Positions 27,965-36,762 of a DNA stretch of 64,000 nucleotides are shown one piece after another. Source of the DNA: Elioraea sp. Lineage in GTDB: Bacteria; Pseudomonadota; Alphaproteobacteria; Acetobacterales; Acetobacteraceae. The stretch covers positions 1-64,000 of the forward strand of contig NZ_JALHPR010000023.1 in NCBI RefSeq assembly GCF_022842375.1, in the 5' to 3' direction. The notes under the pieces are model-generated. The model was not told where the DNA came from, made no database searches, and saw nothing but the letters and a program-made list of their open reading frames with translations. Position 1 is the first letter of the stretch. Each line of letters begins with the position of its first letter. The translations under genes were made by a program, and so were the position numbers.

Positions 27965-28630
27965 GTGAAGACCGACGACCTGGTCTCTGCCATGGCCCGG
28001 GAAATGGGGCCGGTGAAGCGGCTTCGCCCACCCATGGTGCGCGCTGCCCTTTGGCTCGGCTTCAGCGTGGCCGTGATTGCCGCGATCGTCGCGGTTTCCG
28101 GGCCGCGCGATGACCTGGCCCAGCGCCTCGCGCAACCATGGGAGGCAGCGCAGATGGCGATGGCTGCCATCACCGCCGTTCTCGCCGCGATCTCTGCCTT
28201 CCACCTGACTCTGCCCGACCGGTCGGATCGCTGGGCACTGCTGCCACTGCCCAGCCTCGTCCTCTGGGTCGGCACGCTCGGCTGGGGGTGCGTCGTGGAT
28301 TTCGTCCGCCTCGGTCCCGATGGCATCGCGCTCGGCACGTCCTTCGGCTGCCTTGGATTCATCCTCGGACTGTCGCTGCCGATGGGTGGTGCCCTGCTGG
28401 TGGCCCTCCGCCATGCCGGGCCGATCCGCCCGGGCCCGACGATGGCCATAGGCGTTCTCTCCATCGCCATGCTGGCCTCCGTCGGACTCTCGATCGTGCA
28501 CTATCTCGACGCTGCGGTGATGGTGCTGATCTGGCATGTCGGCGCGGTCGCGATCGCCACTGCGATCGGCGGGGTCGTTGGCGGGCGCACCCTGGCGCGG
28601 CAGAGTGCGCTGGTTCAGGCAGAGGCCTGA
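27965..28630 (+). CDS. NrsF (DUF1109) family membrane anti-sigma factor
   Basis: About 221 residues with six predicted membrane segments after a short cytoplasmic N-terminus KTDDLVSAMAREMGPVKRL, the NrsF/DUF1109 layout. NrsF proteins hold an ECF sigma at the inner membrane until a stress such as oxidation. The start is uncertain. GTG 27965 has GAGGAG nine bases upstream and gives the usual family N-terminus; ATG 27956 and GTG 27944 (overlapping the sigma gene) are alternatives. It forms an operon with the sigma factor. Confidence 0.85.
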   Translation: MKTDDLVSAMAREMGPVKRLRPPMVRAALWLGFSVAVIAAIVAVSGPRDDLAQRLAQPWEAAQMAMAAITAVLAAISAFHLTLPDRSDRWALLPLPSLVLWVGTLGWGCVVDFVRLGPDGIALGTSFGCLGFILGLSLPMGGALLVALRHAGPIRPGPTMAIGVLSIAMLASVGLSIVHYLDAAVMVLIWHVGAVAIATAIGGVVGGRTLARQSALVQAEA

Positions 28631-28658
28631 TTCAGCCCGCAGCCTGATTCAGCCCGCA
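28625..28658. repeat. two 17-bp tandem repeats between convergent genes
   Basis: GCCTGATTCAGCCCGCA occurs at 28625-28641 and again at 28642-28658, followed by the related GCCTGATCAGGC. It spans the end of the nrsF-like gene and the short gap before the stop of tctA. It encodes nothing recognisable. Confidence 0.85.
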
Positions 28659-28664
28659 GCCTGA

Positions 28665-30170
28665 TCAGGCCGCGGCCTGACCCCGCCGCGCCCGCAAGGC
28701 GCCCGCCACCGCCGGCCACAGCAGCACGCCGACGGCCGCGACCCAGAGCACGGCCGAGAGAGGGCTCGAGACGAGGATCCAGAGATCGCCGTCCGACAGC
28801 GCCATCGCCCGGCGCACGTTGTCCTCGAGCATCCGCCCCAGCACCATGCCGAGCAGCAGCGGCACCAGCGGCATGCCCGCCTTGCGCGCCGCCCAGCCCG
28901 CGACGCCGAAGAAGGTCGCGAGCAGCAGGTCGAGCACCGAGTTGTTCACCGCCCACACGCCGGCGAAGGCGAGCGCGATCACCAGCGGGTAGAGCACCCA
29001 GGGCGGGATGAGCAGCATCCGCACGAAGAAGCGGATGAGCGGCAGGTTCAGCACCAGCAGCACGACGTTGGCGACGTACATCGATGCGATGAGGCCCCAC
29101 ACCAGCGGCGCATTGTCGCGGAACAGAAGCGGGCCCGGCGTGATGTCGTACAGCATCAGCGCGCCCATCATCACCGCGGTGGTGGCAGAGCCGGGGATGC
29201 CGAGGGCGAGCATCGGGATCATCGAGCCGGCATGCGAGGCGTTGTCGGCCGTCTCCGGTGCGGCGACGCCGCGGATGTCGCCCTTCCCGAACGTACCGGA
29301 AGGCCCGGCGATGCGCCGTTCCATCGCGTAGGCGAGCGGGGTGGCGAGCGTGGCACCCGCCCCCGGCAGCACGCCGATGACGAAGCCGGAGGCGGCACTG
29401 CGCAGCATCGTCGGGAATGTGTAGAGAATGTCGGCAAGCCGCAGCCCGCCGCGGGAGACATCAGGCACGCTGTCGAACGCCCCGCCGCGGCGCTCGAGCA
29501 GTTCCAGCACCTCGGCCACCGCGAACAGGCCGATGACGACGACGGTGAAATCCACCCCGTCGAGGAATTCGAGCACGCCGAAGGTGAAGCGCTCGATCCC
29601 CGTTCCGCTGTCGACGCCGACGGTGGCGATCAGAAGCCCGATCGCGCCCGCCGCCAGCGCCTTGGCGGCTGACCCGCCGCCGATGCCGGCCGCGGCGGCG
29701 ATGGCCAGCACGATCAGCGCGACGTATTCCGCCGGGCCGAAGGCGAGGCCGGCGCGCGCAATGGTGGGTGCCGCGATGGTGAGCATGATCACCGCGCCGG
29801 TGCCGCCGACGAAGGAGCCGATCGCGGTGATGGCGAGCGCCCTCGCCCCCTCGCCGCGGCGGGCCATCGGGTAGCCGTCGAGCGTCGTCATGACGGATGA
29901 CGGGTCGCCCGGCACGTTCAGCAGGATCGCCGCGATCCGCCCGCCATAGCCGCCACCGTAATACGTCGCTGCCATCAGGATCAGCGCGGAGGTGGCGGGA
30001 AGCTTCAGGGCGTAGACGAGCGGCAGCAGCAGCGCGATCGCGTTCACCGGCCCGATGCCGGGCAGGGCGCCGACGACCGTCCCGGTAAAGGCGCCGGCGA
30101 CCGCGAGTGCGAGGTTCAGCGGCGAGAGAGCGGTGGCGAACCCAGCCCCGAGGAGACCAAACGCCTCCAT
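28665..30170 (-). CDS. tctA: tripartite tricarboxylate transporter large permease TctA
   Basis: 501 residues, about 12 membrane segments. Family signatures are GTVVGALPGIGPVNAIALLLP near residue 31, YYGGGYGGRIAAILLNVPGDPSS, and ASGFVIGVLPGAGATLATPLAY with NASHAGSMIPMLALGIPGSATTAVMMGAL. TctA is the transport channel of the TctABC secondary carrier for citrate-like carboxylates. Its ATG overlaps the tctB stop by one base, so the two are translationally coupled. Gene order tctC-tctB-tctA, all minus strand. Confidence 0.93.
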   Translation of the reverse strand: MEAFGLLGAGFATALSPLNLALAVAGAFTGTVVGALPGIGPVNAIALLLPLVYALKLPATSALILMAATYYGGGYGGRIAAILLNVPGDPSSVMTTLDGYPMARRGEGARALAITAIGSFVGGTGAVIMLTIAAPTIARAGLAFGPAEYVALIVLAIAAAAGIGGGSAAKALAAGAIGLLIATVGVDSGTGIERFTFGVLEFLDGVDFTVVVIGLFAVAEVLELLERRGGAFDSVPDVSRGGLRLADILYTFPTMLRSAASGFVIGVLPGAGATLATPLAYAMERRIAGPSGTFGKGDIRGVAAPETADNASHAGSMIPMLALGIPGSATTAVMMGALMLYDITPGPLLFRDNAPLVWGLIASMYVANVVLLVLNLPLIRFFVRMLLIPPWVLYPLVIALAFAGVWAVNNSVLDLLLATFFGVAGWAARKAGMPLVPLLLGMVLGRMLEDNVRRAMALSDGDLWILVSSPLSAVLWVAAVGVLLWPAVAGALRARRGQAAA

Positions 30171-30625
30171 CAGCCGAACAGCCCGGCCAGCAGGCCCTTG
30201 GGCAGGGGGATCTCCAGCACGCGGTCGAACAGCAGGTAGAGGGCTGTGCCAAAGCCGATGCCGAGGAGCCCGGCGGGGATCAGCCGCGCGCCGAACACCT
30301 TCGCCGCGATCGCCACCGTGATCGCAGTCGCCAGCACGAAGCCGAGTGGCCGCATGCCGAGGGCGTAGAGCGCGAGCGCGCCGGCGGCCGCGGCGATCGC
30401 ACCCAGCCGCGCGGGGCTCGGCCAGTCGACGGGCGGGCCGGGGCGGAGGCCGACGATGACGCCGCAGACGAACAGCACCGCACCCGCGACGGTGGGGAAC
30501 GGCTTCGGCCCCACCGGGTCGCCGAGGAAGCGCACATCGATCATCTGCGCCGCCACGATGGCCGCGAGGCCGAGCGCGGCAAGCGCCACGCCCAGCACGC
30601 GATCGGTGTTGCCCCTCGGCGCCAT
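30170..30625 (-). CDS. tctB: tripartite tricarboxylate transporter small permease TctB
   Basis: 151-residue protein with four membrane segments and the typical TctB opening: RVLGVALAALGLAAIVAAQ then DPVGPKPFPTVAGAVLFVCG. The second half has LGFVLATAITVAIAAKVFG and the closing ALYLLFDRVLEIPLPKG. It forms the membrane complex with TctA. The gap from tctC is 35 bases and the overlap with tctA is one base. Confidence 0.88.
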   Translation of the reverse strand: MAPRGNTDRVLGVALAALGLAAIVAAQMIDVRFLGDPVGPKPFPTVAGAVLFVCGVIVGLRPGPPVDWPSPARLGAIAAAAGALALYALGMRPLGFVLATAITVAIAAKVFGARLIPAGLLGIGFGTALYLLFDRVLEIPLPKGLLAGLFG

Positions 30626-30660
30626 CGCCCCACCCCCGCGCCGGTGCCCGCGTCAGGCTG

Positions 30661-31638
30661 CTACTGGATCAGGCCCATTTCCTTCGAGAGCTCACGCATT
30701 GTCGCCACGCGCGCCTTCACCAGCGTGGTAAATTCCGCCCCGAAGCTGTCGAACGCGAACAGGCCCTGGCCGTCGCGCGCCGCCGGCCAGTTCGGGCTGG
30801 CGCTGAGCTTGCGCAGCGCCTCGACCCAGAAATTGTAGGCCTCGTCCGGTGCTGCCGGCGCCATGTAGACGCCGCGGATGATCGCCCACTCGACGTCGAG
30901 GCCCTGTTCCTTCGCCGTTGGCACGGCGGCGAAGGGGGCCGGCAGGCGGTCGGGCGAGAGGGTGGCCAGCACGCGCACCTCGCCGGCCGCAAGCTGGCCC
31001 TTCACCTCGGACGCATCGCCCGGGAACACCTGGATATGGCCGCCGAGCAGTGCGGCCATCGCCCCGCCGCCGCCGTCATAAGGCACGTAGCGCATCGTGC
31101 GCGGGTTGACGCCTGCCGCGCGGGCGATCAGCGCTGCCTTCATCCAGTCCTGGCTGCCGACCGTGCCGCCAGCGCCCATCGGCACCGCGCCAGGGTTGGC
31201 CTTCAGCGCAGCGACGAGGTCGGCCAGCGTCTGGAACGGGCTGTCCTTGCGCACGACGATGACACCGAAATCGGCCCCGATCGCGCCGATCCAGCGCACG
31301 TCGTTCTCGGTCCAGCGGCCGAACTTGCCGGTGGCGAGGTTGAGGAAGCTCCCGGTCGAGACGGCGACGACGGTGTTCGGATCGGCCCGCCGCTGGGCCT
31401 GGATGTGGTTCATCGCGACCGCGCCGATGCCGCCTGGCATGTTCGTCGTGCGCATCGGGGCGGTGACGATGCCGTTCTCGTTCAGCATCCGCCCGAGCAG
31501 GCGGCAGGTGAGGTCGAACCCGCCGCCGGGCCCGGCCCCGGCGATGCATTCAGGGTTGGTCGGCTGGAATTGCGCCTCGGCGCGCATCGGCGCGAGCGCG
31601 AGTGCGACAGCGAGCGTCGTTGCTGCGATACGGATCAT
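30661..31638 (-). CDS. tctC: tripartite tricarboxylate transporter substrate-binding protein TctC
   Basis: 325 residues; signal peptide MIRIAATTLAVALALAPMRAEA. The mature protein begins NPECIAGAGPGGGFDLTCRLLGR, in place of the usual PGGxxD pocket loop, then has NMPGGIGAVAMNHI and DSPFQTLADLVAALKANPG. It delivers an organic acid, probably a tricarboxylate, to TctAB. The promoter should lie in the 181-base divergent gap with the gene at 31820. Confidence 0.92.
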   Translation of the reverse strand: MIRIAATTLAVALALAPMRAEAQFQPTNPECIAGAGPGGGFDLTCRLLGRMLNENGIVTAPMRTTNMPGGIGAVAMNHIQAQRRADPNTVVAVSTGSFLNLATGKFGRWTENDVRWIGAIGADFGVIVVRKDSPFQTLADLVAALKANPGAVPMGAGGTVGSQDWMKAALIARAAGVNPRTMRYVPYDGGGGAMAALLGGHIQVFPGDASEVKGQLAAGEVRVLATLSPDRLPAPFAAVPTAKEQGLDVEWAIIRGVYMAPAAPDEAYNFWVEALRKLSASPNWPAARDGQGLFAFDSFGAEFTTLVKARVATMRELSKEMGLIQ

Positions 31639-31819
31639 GCGGTCCTCCCCACTTCGTCAGGCGCTGCCCGCCTGTCCCGGCGACGGAGCCTGCCATCCAC
31701 TGTCCGAAGCCGCCACCCCCTTCCGTCTGGCGGGGTGCAACCCACCGGGCACAGGATCGTTCCATTCCGGAGCCGTTTCGTGCTCACATTGCAACAGCAG
31801 CGTTCCGGGGCATCACGCG

Positions 31820-32227
31820 ATGGCATATCGTCTGGCCAGGATCGAGGGCATTGGCCCGAAGCTCGCCGCCCGGCTGGGCGAAGCCGGGCTTGCCACGACC
31901 GATGACCTGCTCGAGGCGGCCGCGCGCCCGAAGGGTCGTGCAGCGATCGCCGGCAGGACCGGCGTCAGCGAGGCGCTCATCCTGAAATGGGCCAACCGGG
32001 CCGACCTGATGCGCGTGAAAGGCATCTCGGAGGAGATCGGCGACCTGCTCGAGGCCGCCGGCATCGATACGCTGCCGGGCCTGAAGCGCCGCCGCGCCGC
32101 AGAACTGGCCGAGGCGCTGCAGGCGGCGAACGACAAGCGGAAGCTGGTCCGACACGTGCCGGGCGAGGCGCAATGCGCCCGCTTCATCGCCGAGGCCCGC
32201 GCCCTGCCCCGCATCCTCAGCTATTGA
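31820..32227 (+). CDS. DUF4332 / helix-hairpin-helix protein
   Basis: 135 residues made of two tandem helix-hairpin-helix motifs: LARIEGIGPKLAARLGEAGL near residue 5 and LMRVKGISEEIGDLLEAAGI near residue 60. It resembles the DUF4332 family, whose role is not established. HhH motifs normally contact DNA without sequence specificity. The open frame extends far upstream antisense to tctC, but ATG 31820 begins MAYRLARIEGIGPK exactly at the domain. Confidence 0.8.
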   Translation: MAYRLARIEGIGPKLAARLGEAGLATTDDLLEAAARPKGRAAIAGRTGVSEALILKWANRADLMRVKGISEEIGDLLEAAGIDTLPGLKRRRAAELAEALQAANDKRKLVRHVPGEAQCARFIAEARALPRILSY

Positions 32228-32303
32228 ACAGGCGAACGGGGGCGGGCGATTGACCAGGGGCGGCGGGAGGGGAACCATCCGCCTCCACACCCCGGAGTCG
32301 CCC

Positions 32304-33962
32304 ATGCCCCCCATCACCGCCACCGACGCCTGGGCCGCCCTCGCCGCTCTTGCCGCACGGCCGGATGCCGGCGCGATCCGCGACCGCATCGGGGCTGACC
32401 CGAACCGCTTCGCCCGCCTCTCCCGCGCCGGCGCCGGCCTCCTCCTCGACCTGTCGCGCACGTCCCTCGACGAGGCGACGCTCGCCGCCCTGCTCGACCT
32501 TGCCGCGGCAGCCGACGTTCCGGGGAAGCTCGCGGCGATGGCGCAAGGCGAGATCGCCAACGCCACCGAGGGGCGCGCGGCGCTGCACATCGCGCTGCGT
32601 GCGCCGAAGGATGGCGGGTTCCGGGCGCGTGTCGGCGACGGGTGGGAGGATGCCTCCGCGCTGGTGCATGCCGAGCTGGCCCGGATGCGCGCCTTCGTCG
32701 CCGCGATCCACGAGGGCCGGCTGCGGGGTGCGACGGGCGCGCCCTTCTCGGCGGTGCTGAATATCGGCATCGGCGGGTCCGATCTCGGGCCTGCGATGGC
32801 CACCGAGGCGCTGCAATCGCTGCAGCCGCGCATGGATGTGCGCTTCGTCTCGAATGTCGATGGCCACGCGCTCGCCCCCGTTCTCGCGACGCTCGACCCG
32901 GCCCGCACGCTCGTGCTCATCGCGTCCAAGACCTTCACGACGCAGGAGACGATGGCCAACGCCGCCGTTGCGCGGGCCTGGCTCGTCGCAGCGCTCGGCG
33001 AGGGGGCGATCGCCACGCATGTCGCGGCCCTCTCCACCAATGCCCGCGCGGTCGCTGCCTTCGGCGCAACGGCGGCGCAGACCTTCGGCTTCCGCGACTG
33101 GGTGGGCGGCCGGTTCAGCCTCTGGAGCCCGATCGGCCTCGGGATCGCGCTCGCGCGCGGGTGGGAGGCCTTCGCCGGGCTGCTCGCCGGCGCATGGGCG
33201 ATGGACCGCCACGCACTCTCCGCCACTCCGGCCGAGAACCTGCCCATCCTGCTCGGCCTCGCCCATACCTGGCACGCCACGTTCCGCGGCCACGCGTCGT
33301 ACGCCTGCCTGCCGTATGACCAGCGCCTCGCCAGGCTCCCGGCCTGGCTGCAGCAGCTGGAGATGGAGAGCAACGGCAAGCAGGTGGACGCCGCGGGCCG
33401 CCCCGTCACCTACCCCACCGCGCCGGTGGTGTTCGGCGAGCCGGGGACCAATTCGCAGCACAGCTTCATGCAGCTCATTCACCAGGGGCCGGCGATCGTG
33501 CCGGCCGACATCATCATGGTCGCCCAGCCCGAACATGCGCTCGCCGCCAACCACCGCATCCTGCTCGCCCACGGTCTCGCCCAAGGGGCAGCGCTCGCGC
33601 TCGGCCGGTCCGGGGCGGAGCAGGAGAAGGCGATGCTGGCCGCCGGCATGGCGGCGGACGAGGCAGCACGCCTTGCCCCGCATCGCCACTTCCCTGGCGA
33701 CAGGCCGAGCATCGGCATCGTCCTGCCCCGGCTCACCCCGGAAACCCTCGGCGCCCTGCTCGCCCTCTACGAACACAAGGTGGCGGTGCAGGCCGCCATC
33801 TGGGGCATCAACGCGTTCGACCAATGGGGCGTCGAGCTCGGCAAGACGTTGGCCGCCGGCACGCTGACCGCGCTCGAGAGCGGCGCGACCGCAGGCCTCG
33901 ATGCCTCGACCGCCGGCCTGGTCGCTGCGCTGCGCCAGCTTGGTGCCGGATCCACACACTGA
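32304..33962 (+). CDS. pgi: glucose-6-phosphate isomerase
   Basis: 552 residues, close to the usual 550. Signatures are DWVGGRFSLWSPIG (GGRFS at residues 268-272) and GTNSQHSFMQLIHQG (about 381-395), with NIGIGGSDLGPAMATEAL and IASKTFTTQETMANA lining the sugar-phosphate site. It interconverts glucose 6-phosphate and fructose 6-phosphate in the cytoplasm. ATG 32304 has CGGAG 6-7 bases upstream. Its TGA overlaps the mutL start (TGATG). Confidence 0.95.
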   Translation: MPPITATDAWAALAALAARPDAGAIRDRIGADPNRFARLSRAGAGLLLDLSRTSLDEATLAALLDLAAAADVPGKLAAMAQGEIANATEGRAALHIALRAPKDGGFRARVGDGWEDASALVHAELARMRAFVAAIHEGRLRGATGAPFSAVLNIGIGGSDLGPAMATEALQSLQPRMDVRFVSNVDGHALAPVLATLDPARTLVLIASKTFTTQETMANAAVARAWLVAALGEGAIATHVAALSTNARAVAAFGATAAQTFGFRDWVGGRFSLWSPIGLGIALARGWEAFAGLLAGAWAMDRHALSATPAENLPILLGLAHTWHATFRGHASYACLPYDQRLARLPAWLQQLEMESNGKQVDAAGRPVTYPTAPVVFGEPGTNSQHSFMQLIHQGPAIVPADIIMVAQPEHALAANHRILLAHGLAQGAALALGRSGAEQEKAMLAAGMAADEAARLAPHRHFPGDRPSIGIVLPRLTPETLGALLALYEHKVAVQAAIWGINAFDQWGVELGKTLAAGTLTALESGATAGLDASTAGLVAALRQLGAGSTH

Positions 33963-35701
33963 TGGACGGCATGCTGCCCTCCCGCCCTGTCTCGCGTGTC
34001 AGGCTACTGCCCTCCGCAGTAGCGGACAGGATCGCCGCGGGCGAGGTGGTGGAGCGTCCGGCGGCGGTGGTGAAGGAACTGGTCGAGAACGCTCTCGATG
34101 CCGGGGCGAGCCGCATCGCGGTCACGATCGAAGGCGGCGGGATCGAGCGCATCACGGTCGAGGATGATGGCGCCGGGATCGAGCCCGCTGACCTCGCGCT
34201 GGCGGTCGAGCGCCACGCCACCTCCAAGCTCGCCGACGAGCGGCTGATCGAGATCGCCACCCTCGGCTTCCGGGGTGAGGCGCTGCCCTCGATCGGCGCC
34301 GTCGCGCGGCTCGAGATCGTCTCGCGCCGACAGGGTGCCACGGAGGGTGCTGCCATCACCGTCACCGGCGGTGCGAAGGGCGAGGCCCGGCCGGCACCCG
34401 CAAGCCCCGGCACGCGGGTGACGGTGCGCGAGCTGTTCTTCGCCGCTCCCGCCCGCCTGAAGTTCCTCCGCGGCCCGCGCGCCGAGGCCGATGCCGCCAT
34501 CGCTGCCCTCCGGCGCCTGGCGCTCGCCCACCCCGGCGTCGCGTTCCATGCCACCGTCGATGGCCGCGAGGTTCTCTCGCTCGGCCCGGCGACGATGGAG
34601 GCGCGGGCTGGCCGGCTGCTCGGGGGGGAGTTCGCGTCCCATGCCATCACGCTGGCCGCCGAGCGTGGGCCGATGCGGCTGTCGGGCCTCGTCGGCCCGC
34701 CGAGCCTGACGCGCGCGACGCCCGCCGAGCAGCACCTCGTGGTCAACGGCAGGCCGGTGACCGACAGGCTGCTGCGCACCGCACTCCGCGTCGCCTATGC
34801 CGAGGCGATCGAGCGCGGGCGGCACCCGGTGGCCGCCCTGTTCCTGGAGCTTCCCGCCCCGCTGGTCGACGTGAACGTTCACCCCGCCAAGACGGAAGTA
34901 CGGTTCCGGGATGCCGATGCCGTGCGCGGCTTCGTCATCGCCGCGATCCGCACCGCGCTTGGCGGCGCCGTCTCCGCCCCCGTTGCCGCCGCCCCGCTCC
35001 GCCTCGCGCCGATGGGGCCGATGGGCGCGCTCGCCGAGGCGCCCCCCCCACCGCTGATGGGCCTTCCCCTGATCGCCCCGCCGCGCGCGGCCGTCAGCGC
35101 GCCCGCGCCGGCAGCGGCAGACCACCCCCTCGGCGCCGCCCGGGCGCAGCTTCTCGCCACCTACATCGTTGCCGAGACGGCCGATGGCGCGATGATCCTG
35201 GTCGACCAGCACGCTGCCGCGGAGCGTCTGGCGCATGAGGCGTTGAAGGCCGCCCGCGCGTCAGGCGCCGTGCCGTCGCAGGCGCTTCTCGTGCCGGCGG
35301 TGGTCGAGCTCGACGGCGTCTCGGCCGCGCGCGTCGTGGCGCGGGCGGGCGAACTCGCCGCACTCGGCCTTGCTGTCGAGGCGTTCGGCGAGGGCGCGGT
35401 GCTGGTGCGTGCCCTCCCAGCCGCGCTGGCCGGGGCTGACCCCGCTCCCCTCGTCCGCGACATCGCCGACGAGCTGGCGGAGGACGAGACGACGGCGCTG
35501 ACCCTGAGGCTCGATGCCGTGCTGGCGCGCATGGCCTGCCACGGCTCGATCCGCGCGGGGCGAAGGCTGGCACCGGCGGAGATGGATGCGCTGCTGCGCG
35601 CGATCGAGACGTCACCGGGCAGCGGCACATGCAGCCACGGCCGTCCGACCTGGATCAGGCTCGCGAAGGCCGACCTGGAACGGTTGTTCGGCCGACGGTA
35701 G
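33962..35701 (+). CDS. mutL: DNA mismatch repair endonuclease MutL
   Basis: 579 residues. The N-terminal GHKL ATPase has ELVENALDAGA (E42), EDDGAGI and ATLGFRGEAL. The middle ends with LVDVNVHPAKTEVRF. The C-terminal domain carries the endonuclease motif DQHA(x)2E(x)4E at residues 415-426 (DQHAAAERLAHE), plus ACHGSIRAG and CSHGRPT, so it should nick DNA itself, as expected where MutH is absent. A proline/alanine-rich linker of about 70 residues joins the halves. It is coupled to pgi by TGATG. Confidence 0.95.
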   Translation: MDGMLPSRPVSRVRLLPSAVADRIAAGEVVERPAAVVKELVENALDAGASRIAVTIEGGGIERITVEDDGAGIEPADLALAVERHATSKLADERLIEIATLGFRGEALPSIGAVARLEIVSRRQGATEGAAITVTGGAKGEARPAPASPGTRVTVRELFFAAPARLKFLRGPRAEADAAIAALRRLALAHPGVAFHATVDGREVLSLGPATMEARAGRLLGGEFASHAITLAAERGPMRLSGLVGPPSLTRATPAEQHLVVNGRPVTDRLLRTALRVAYAEAIERGRHPVAALFLELPAPLVDVNVHPAKTEVRFRDADAVRGFVIAAIRTALGGAVSAPVAAAPLRLAPMGPMGALAEAPPPPLMGLPLIAPPRAAVSAPAPAAADHPLGAARAQLLATYIVAETADGAMILVDQHAAAERLAHEALKAARASGAVPSQALLVPAVVELDGVSAARVVARAGELAALGLAVEAFGEGAVLVRALPAALAGADPAPLVRDIADELAEDETTALTLRLDAVLARMACHGSIRAGRRLAPAEMDALLRAIETSPGSGTCSHGRPTWIRLAKADLERLFGRR

Positions 35702-35704
35702 ATG

Positions 35705-36145
35705 CTACCGGCCGACGGTGATCGCGGCGAACAGCCCGACGGTCGCTGCGACGCAGCCGATCCAGAGCCAGCCGCCGCCGCGCGAGGCCGCCACCGCAGC
35801 GGCCGCTGGCGGCAGCACCACCTCCGGCTTCGGCGGCGCGGTGGCGTTGGCGATCGCCTCGCGCGTGGCGGGGTCGAGACGCTCCATCGACTTGCGCGCG
35901 ATCATCGGCACGAGGCCGCGCGCCTTCACGATGCGGTCGACGAACAGCCCGGTGCGCGGCTCATGCTCCGACCGCACCATCGCGACCGTGACCTTGGGCG
36001 AGGGGAAATCAGCCTCGAGCGCGCGATAGGATGCCTCCGCCCCGGCCAGGTCGGGGTGGGCGGAGCCGAGATACCACCGCCCCTTCGCCCCGACGCGGGT
36101 CGGGATCTCGGCATGCAGCAGCACTTCGTAGAGGCAATCGCGCAT
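35705..36145 (-). CDS. hypothetical protein with C-terminal membrane anchor
   Basis: 146 residues starting MRDCLYEVLLHAEIPTRVG. A soluble part (to about residue 100) contains WYLGSAHPDLAGAEASYRAL and DRIVKARGLVPMIARKS. A proline/alanine linker and one membrane segment near the C-terminus (GGGWLWIGCVAATVGLFAAI) follow. I do not recognise the family. It converges on mutL with a three-base gap and lies 34 bases downstream of rsmD on the same strand. Confidence 0.65.
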   Translation of the reverse strand: MRDCLYEVLLHAEIPTRVGAKGRWYLGSAHPDLAGAEASYRALEADFPSPKVTVAMVRSEHEPRTGLFVDRIVKARGLVPMIARKSMERLDPATREAIANATAPPKPEVVLPPAAAAVAASRGGGWLWIGCVAATVGLFAAITVGR

Positions 36146-36179
36146 CACCCGATCATGACGACCACGGATTGACGCGGCC

Positions 36180-36746
36180 TTAACCGCCGCCTTCGGCACG
36201 AAGGAACAGCACGTGTGCCGCGCCGTAGCGTCGCTCATCGCAGCACGCATATCCCGCCATGTCGGGCAGGCCGTCCTCTGCCCCGACCTCGGCGACCACG
36301 AGGGCGCCCGGGGCGATCCAGCCTGCGGCACCGAGGGCAGCAAGCGCGCGCGGGACGAGCCCGTGGCGGTAGGGCGGGTCGAGGAACACGAGCGTCGCGG
36401 GCCGGTCGGCACGAGGCGGGGCCAGCACGTCGACGGTCAACACCTGGGTTCGCCCCTCCGCCCGGCAGGCGGCGATGTTGGACCTGAGCGTGGCAACGGC
36501 CGCGCGCGCCTGTTCCATGAAGACAGCCGATGCCGCGCCGCGCGACAGCGCCTCGAGCCCCATCGCCCCGGTGCCGGCGAAGCCATCGAGCACATGCGCG
36601 TCGAGCACTGCCGCGCGGCCGGCGAACGGGGCATGCAGCAGCACGTCGAAGATCGCCTGGCGGGCGCGGTCAGCGGTCGGGCGCGTCGCCTCGCCGGCGG
36701 GGGTGGCCAGGCGTCGGCCGCGCCAGGCGCCGCCCACGATTCTCAG
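36180..36746 (-). CDS. rsmD: 16S rRNA (guanine(966)-N(2))-methyltransferase RsmD
   Basis: Class I SAM methyltransferase. The opening RIVGGAWRGRRLATPAGEATRPTADRARQAIF is diagnostic for RsmD, followed by the SAM motif VLDGFAGTGAMGLEALSRGA and the catalytic LVFLDPPYRHGL. It methylates G966 of 16S rRNA during 30S assembly. The start is odd: no ATG, GTG or TTG precedes RIVGG at a sensible place. CTG at 36746-36744 falls exactly where family members have Met and has GAGG about nine bases upstream. GTG 36737 would remove the first three residues. The gene begins 17 bases after the pseudouridine synthase gene. Confidence 0.9.
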   Translation of the reverse strand: MRIVGGAWRGRRLATPAGEATRPTADRARQAIFDVLLHAPFAGRAAVLDAHVLDGFAGTGAMGLEALSRGAASAVFMEQARAAVATLRSNIAACRAEGRTQVLTVDVLAPPRADRPATLVFLDPPYRHGLVPRALAALGAAGWIAPGALVVAEVGAEDGLPDMAGYACCDERRYGAAHVLFLRAEGGG

Positions 36747-36762
36747 AGGGCAATCCTCACGC

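Noticed and set aside
26968-28470. Extension of the PepSY frame to 500 codons
   Set aside because: The extension is antisense to the sigma and NrsF genes. The signal peptide at ATG 27237 marks the true start.
30107-30838. Plus-strand frame opposite tctB and the end of tctC
   Set aside because: Arginine- and glutamate-rich shadow without a ribosome-binding site or domain.
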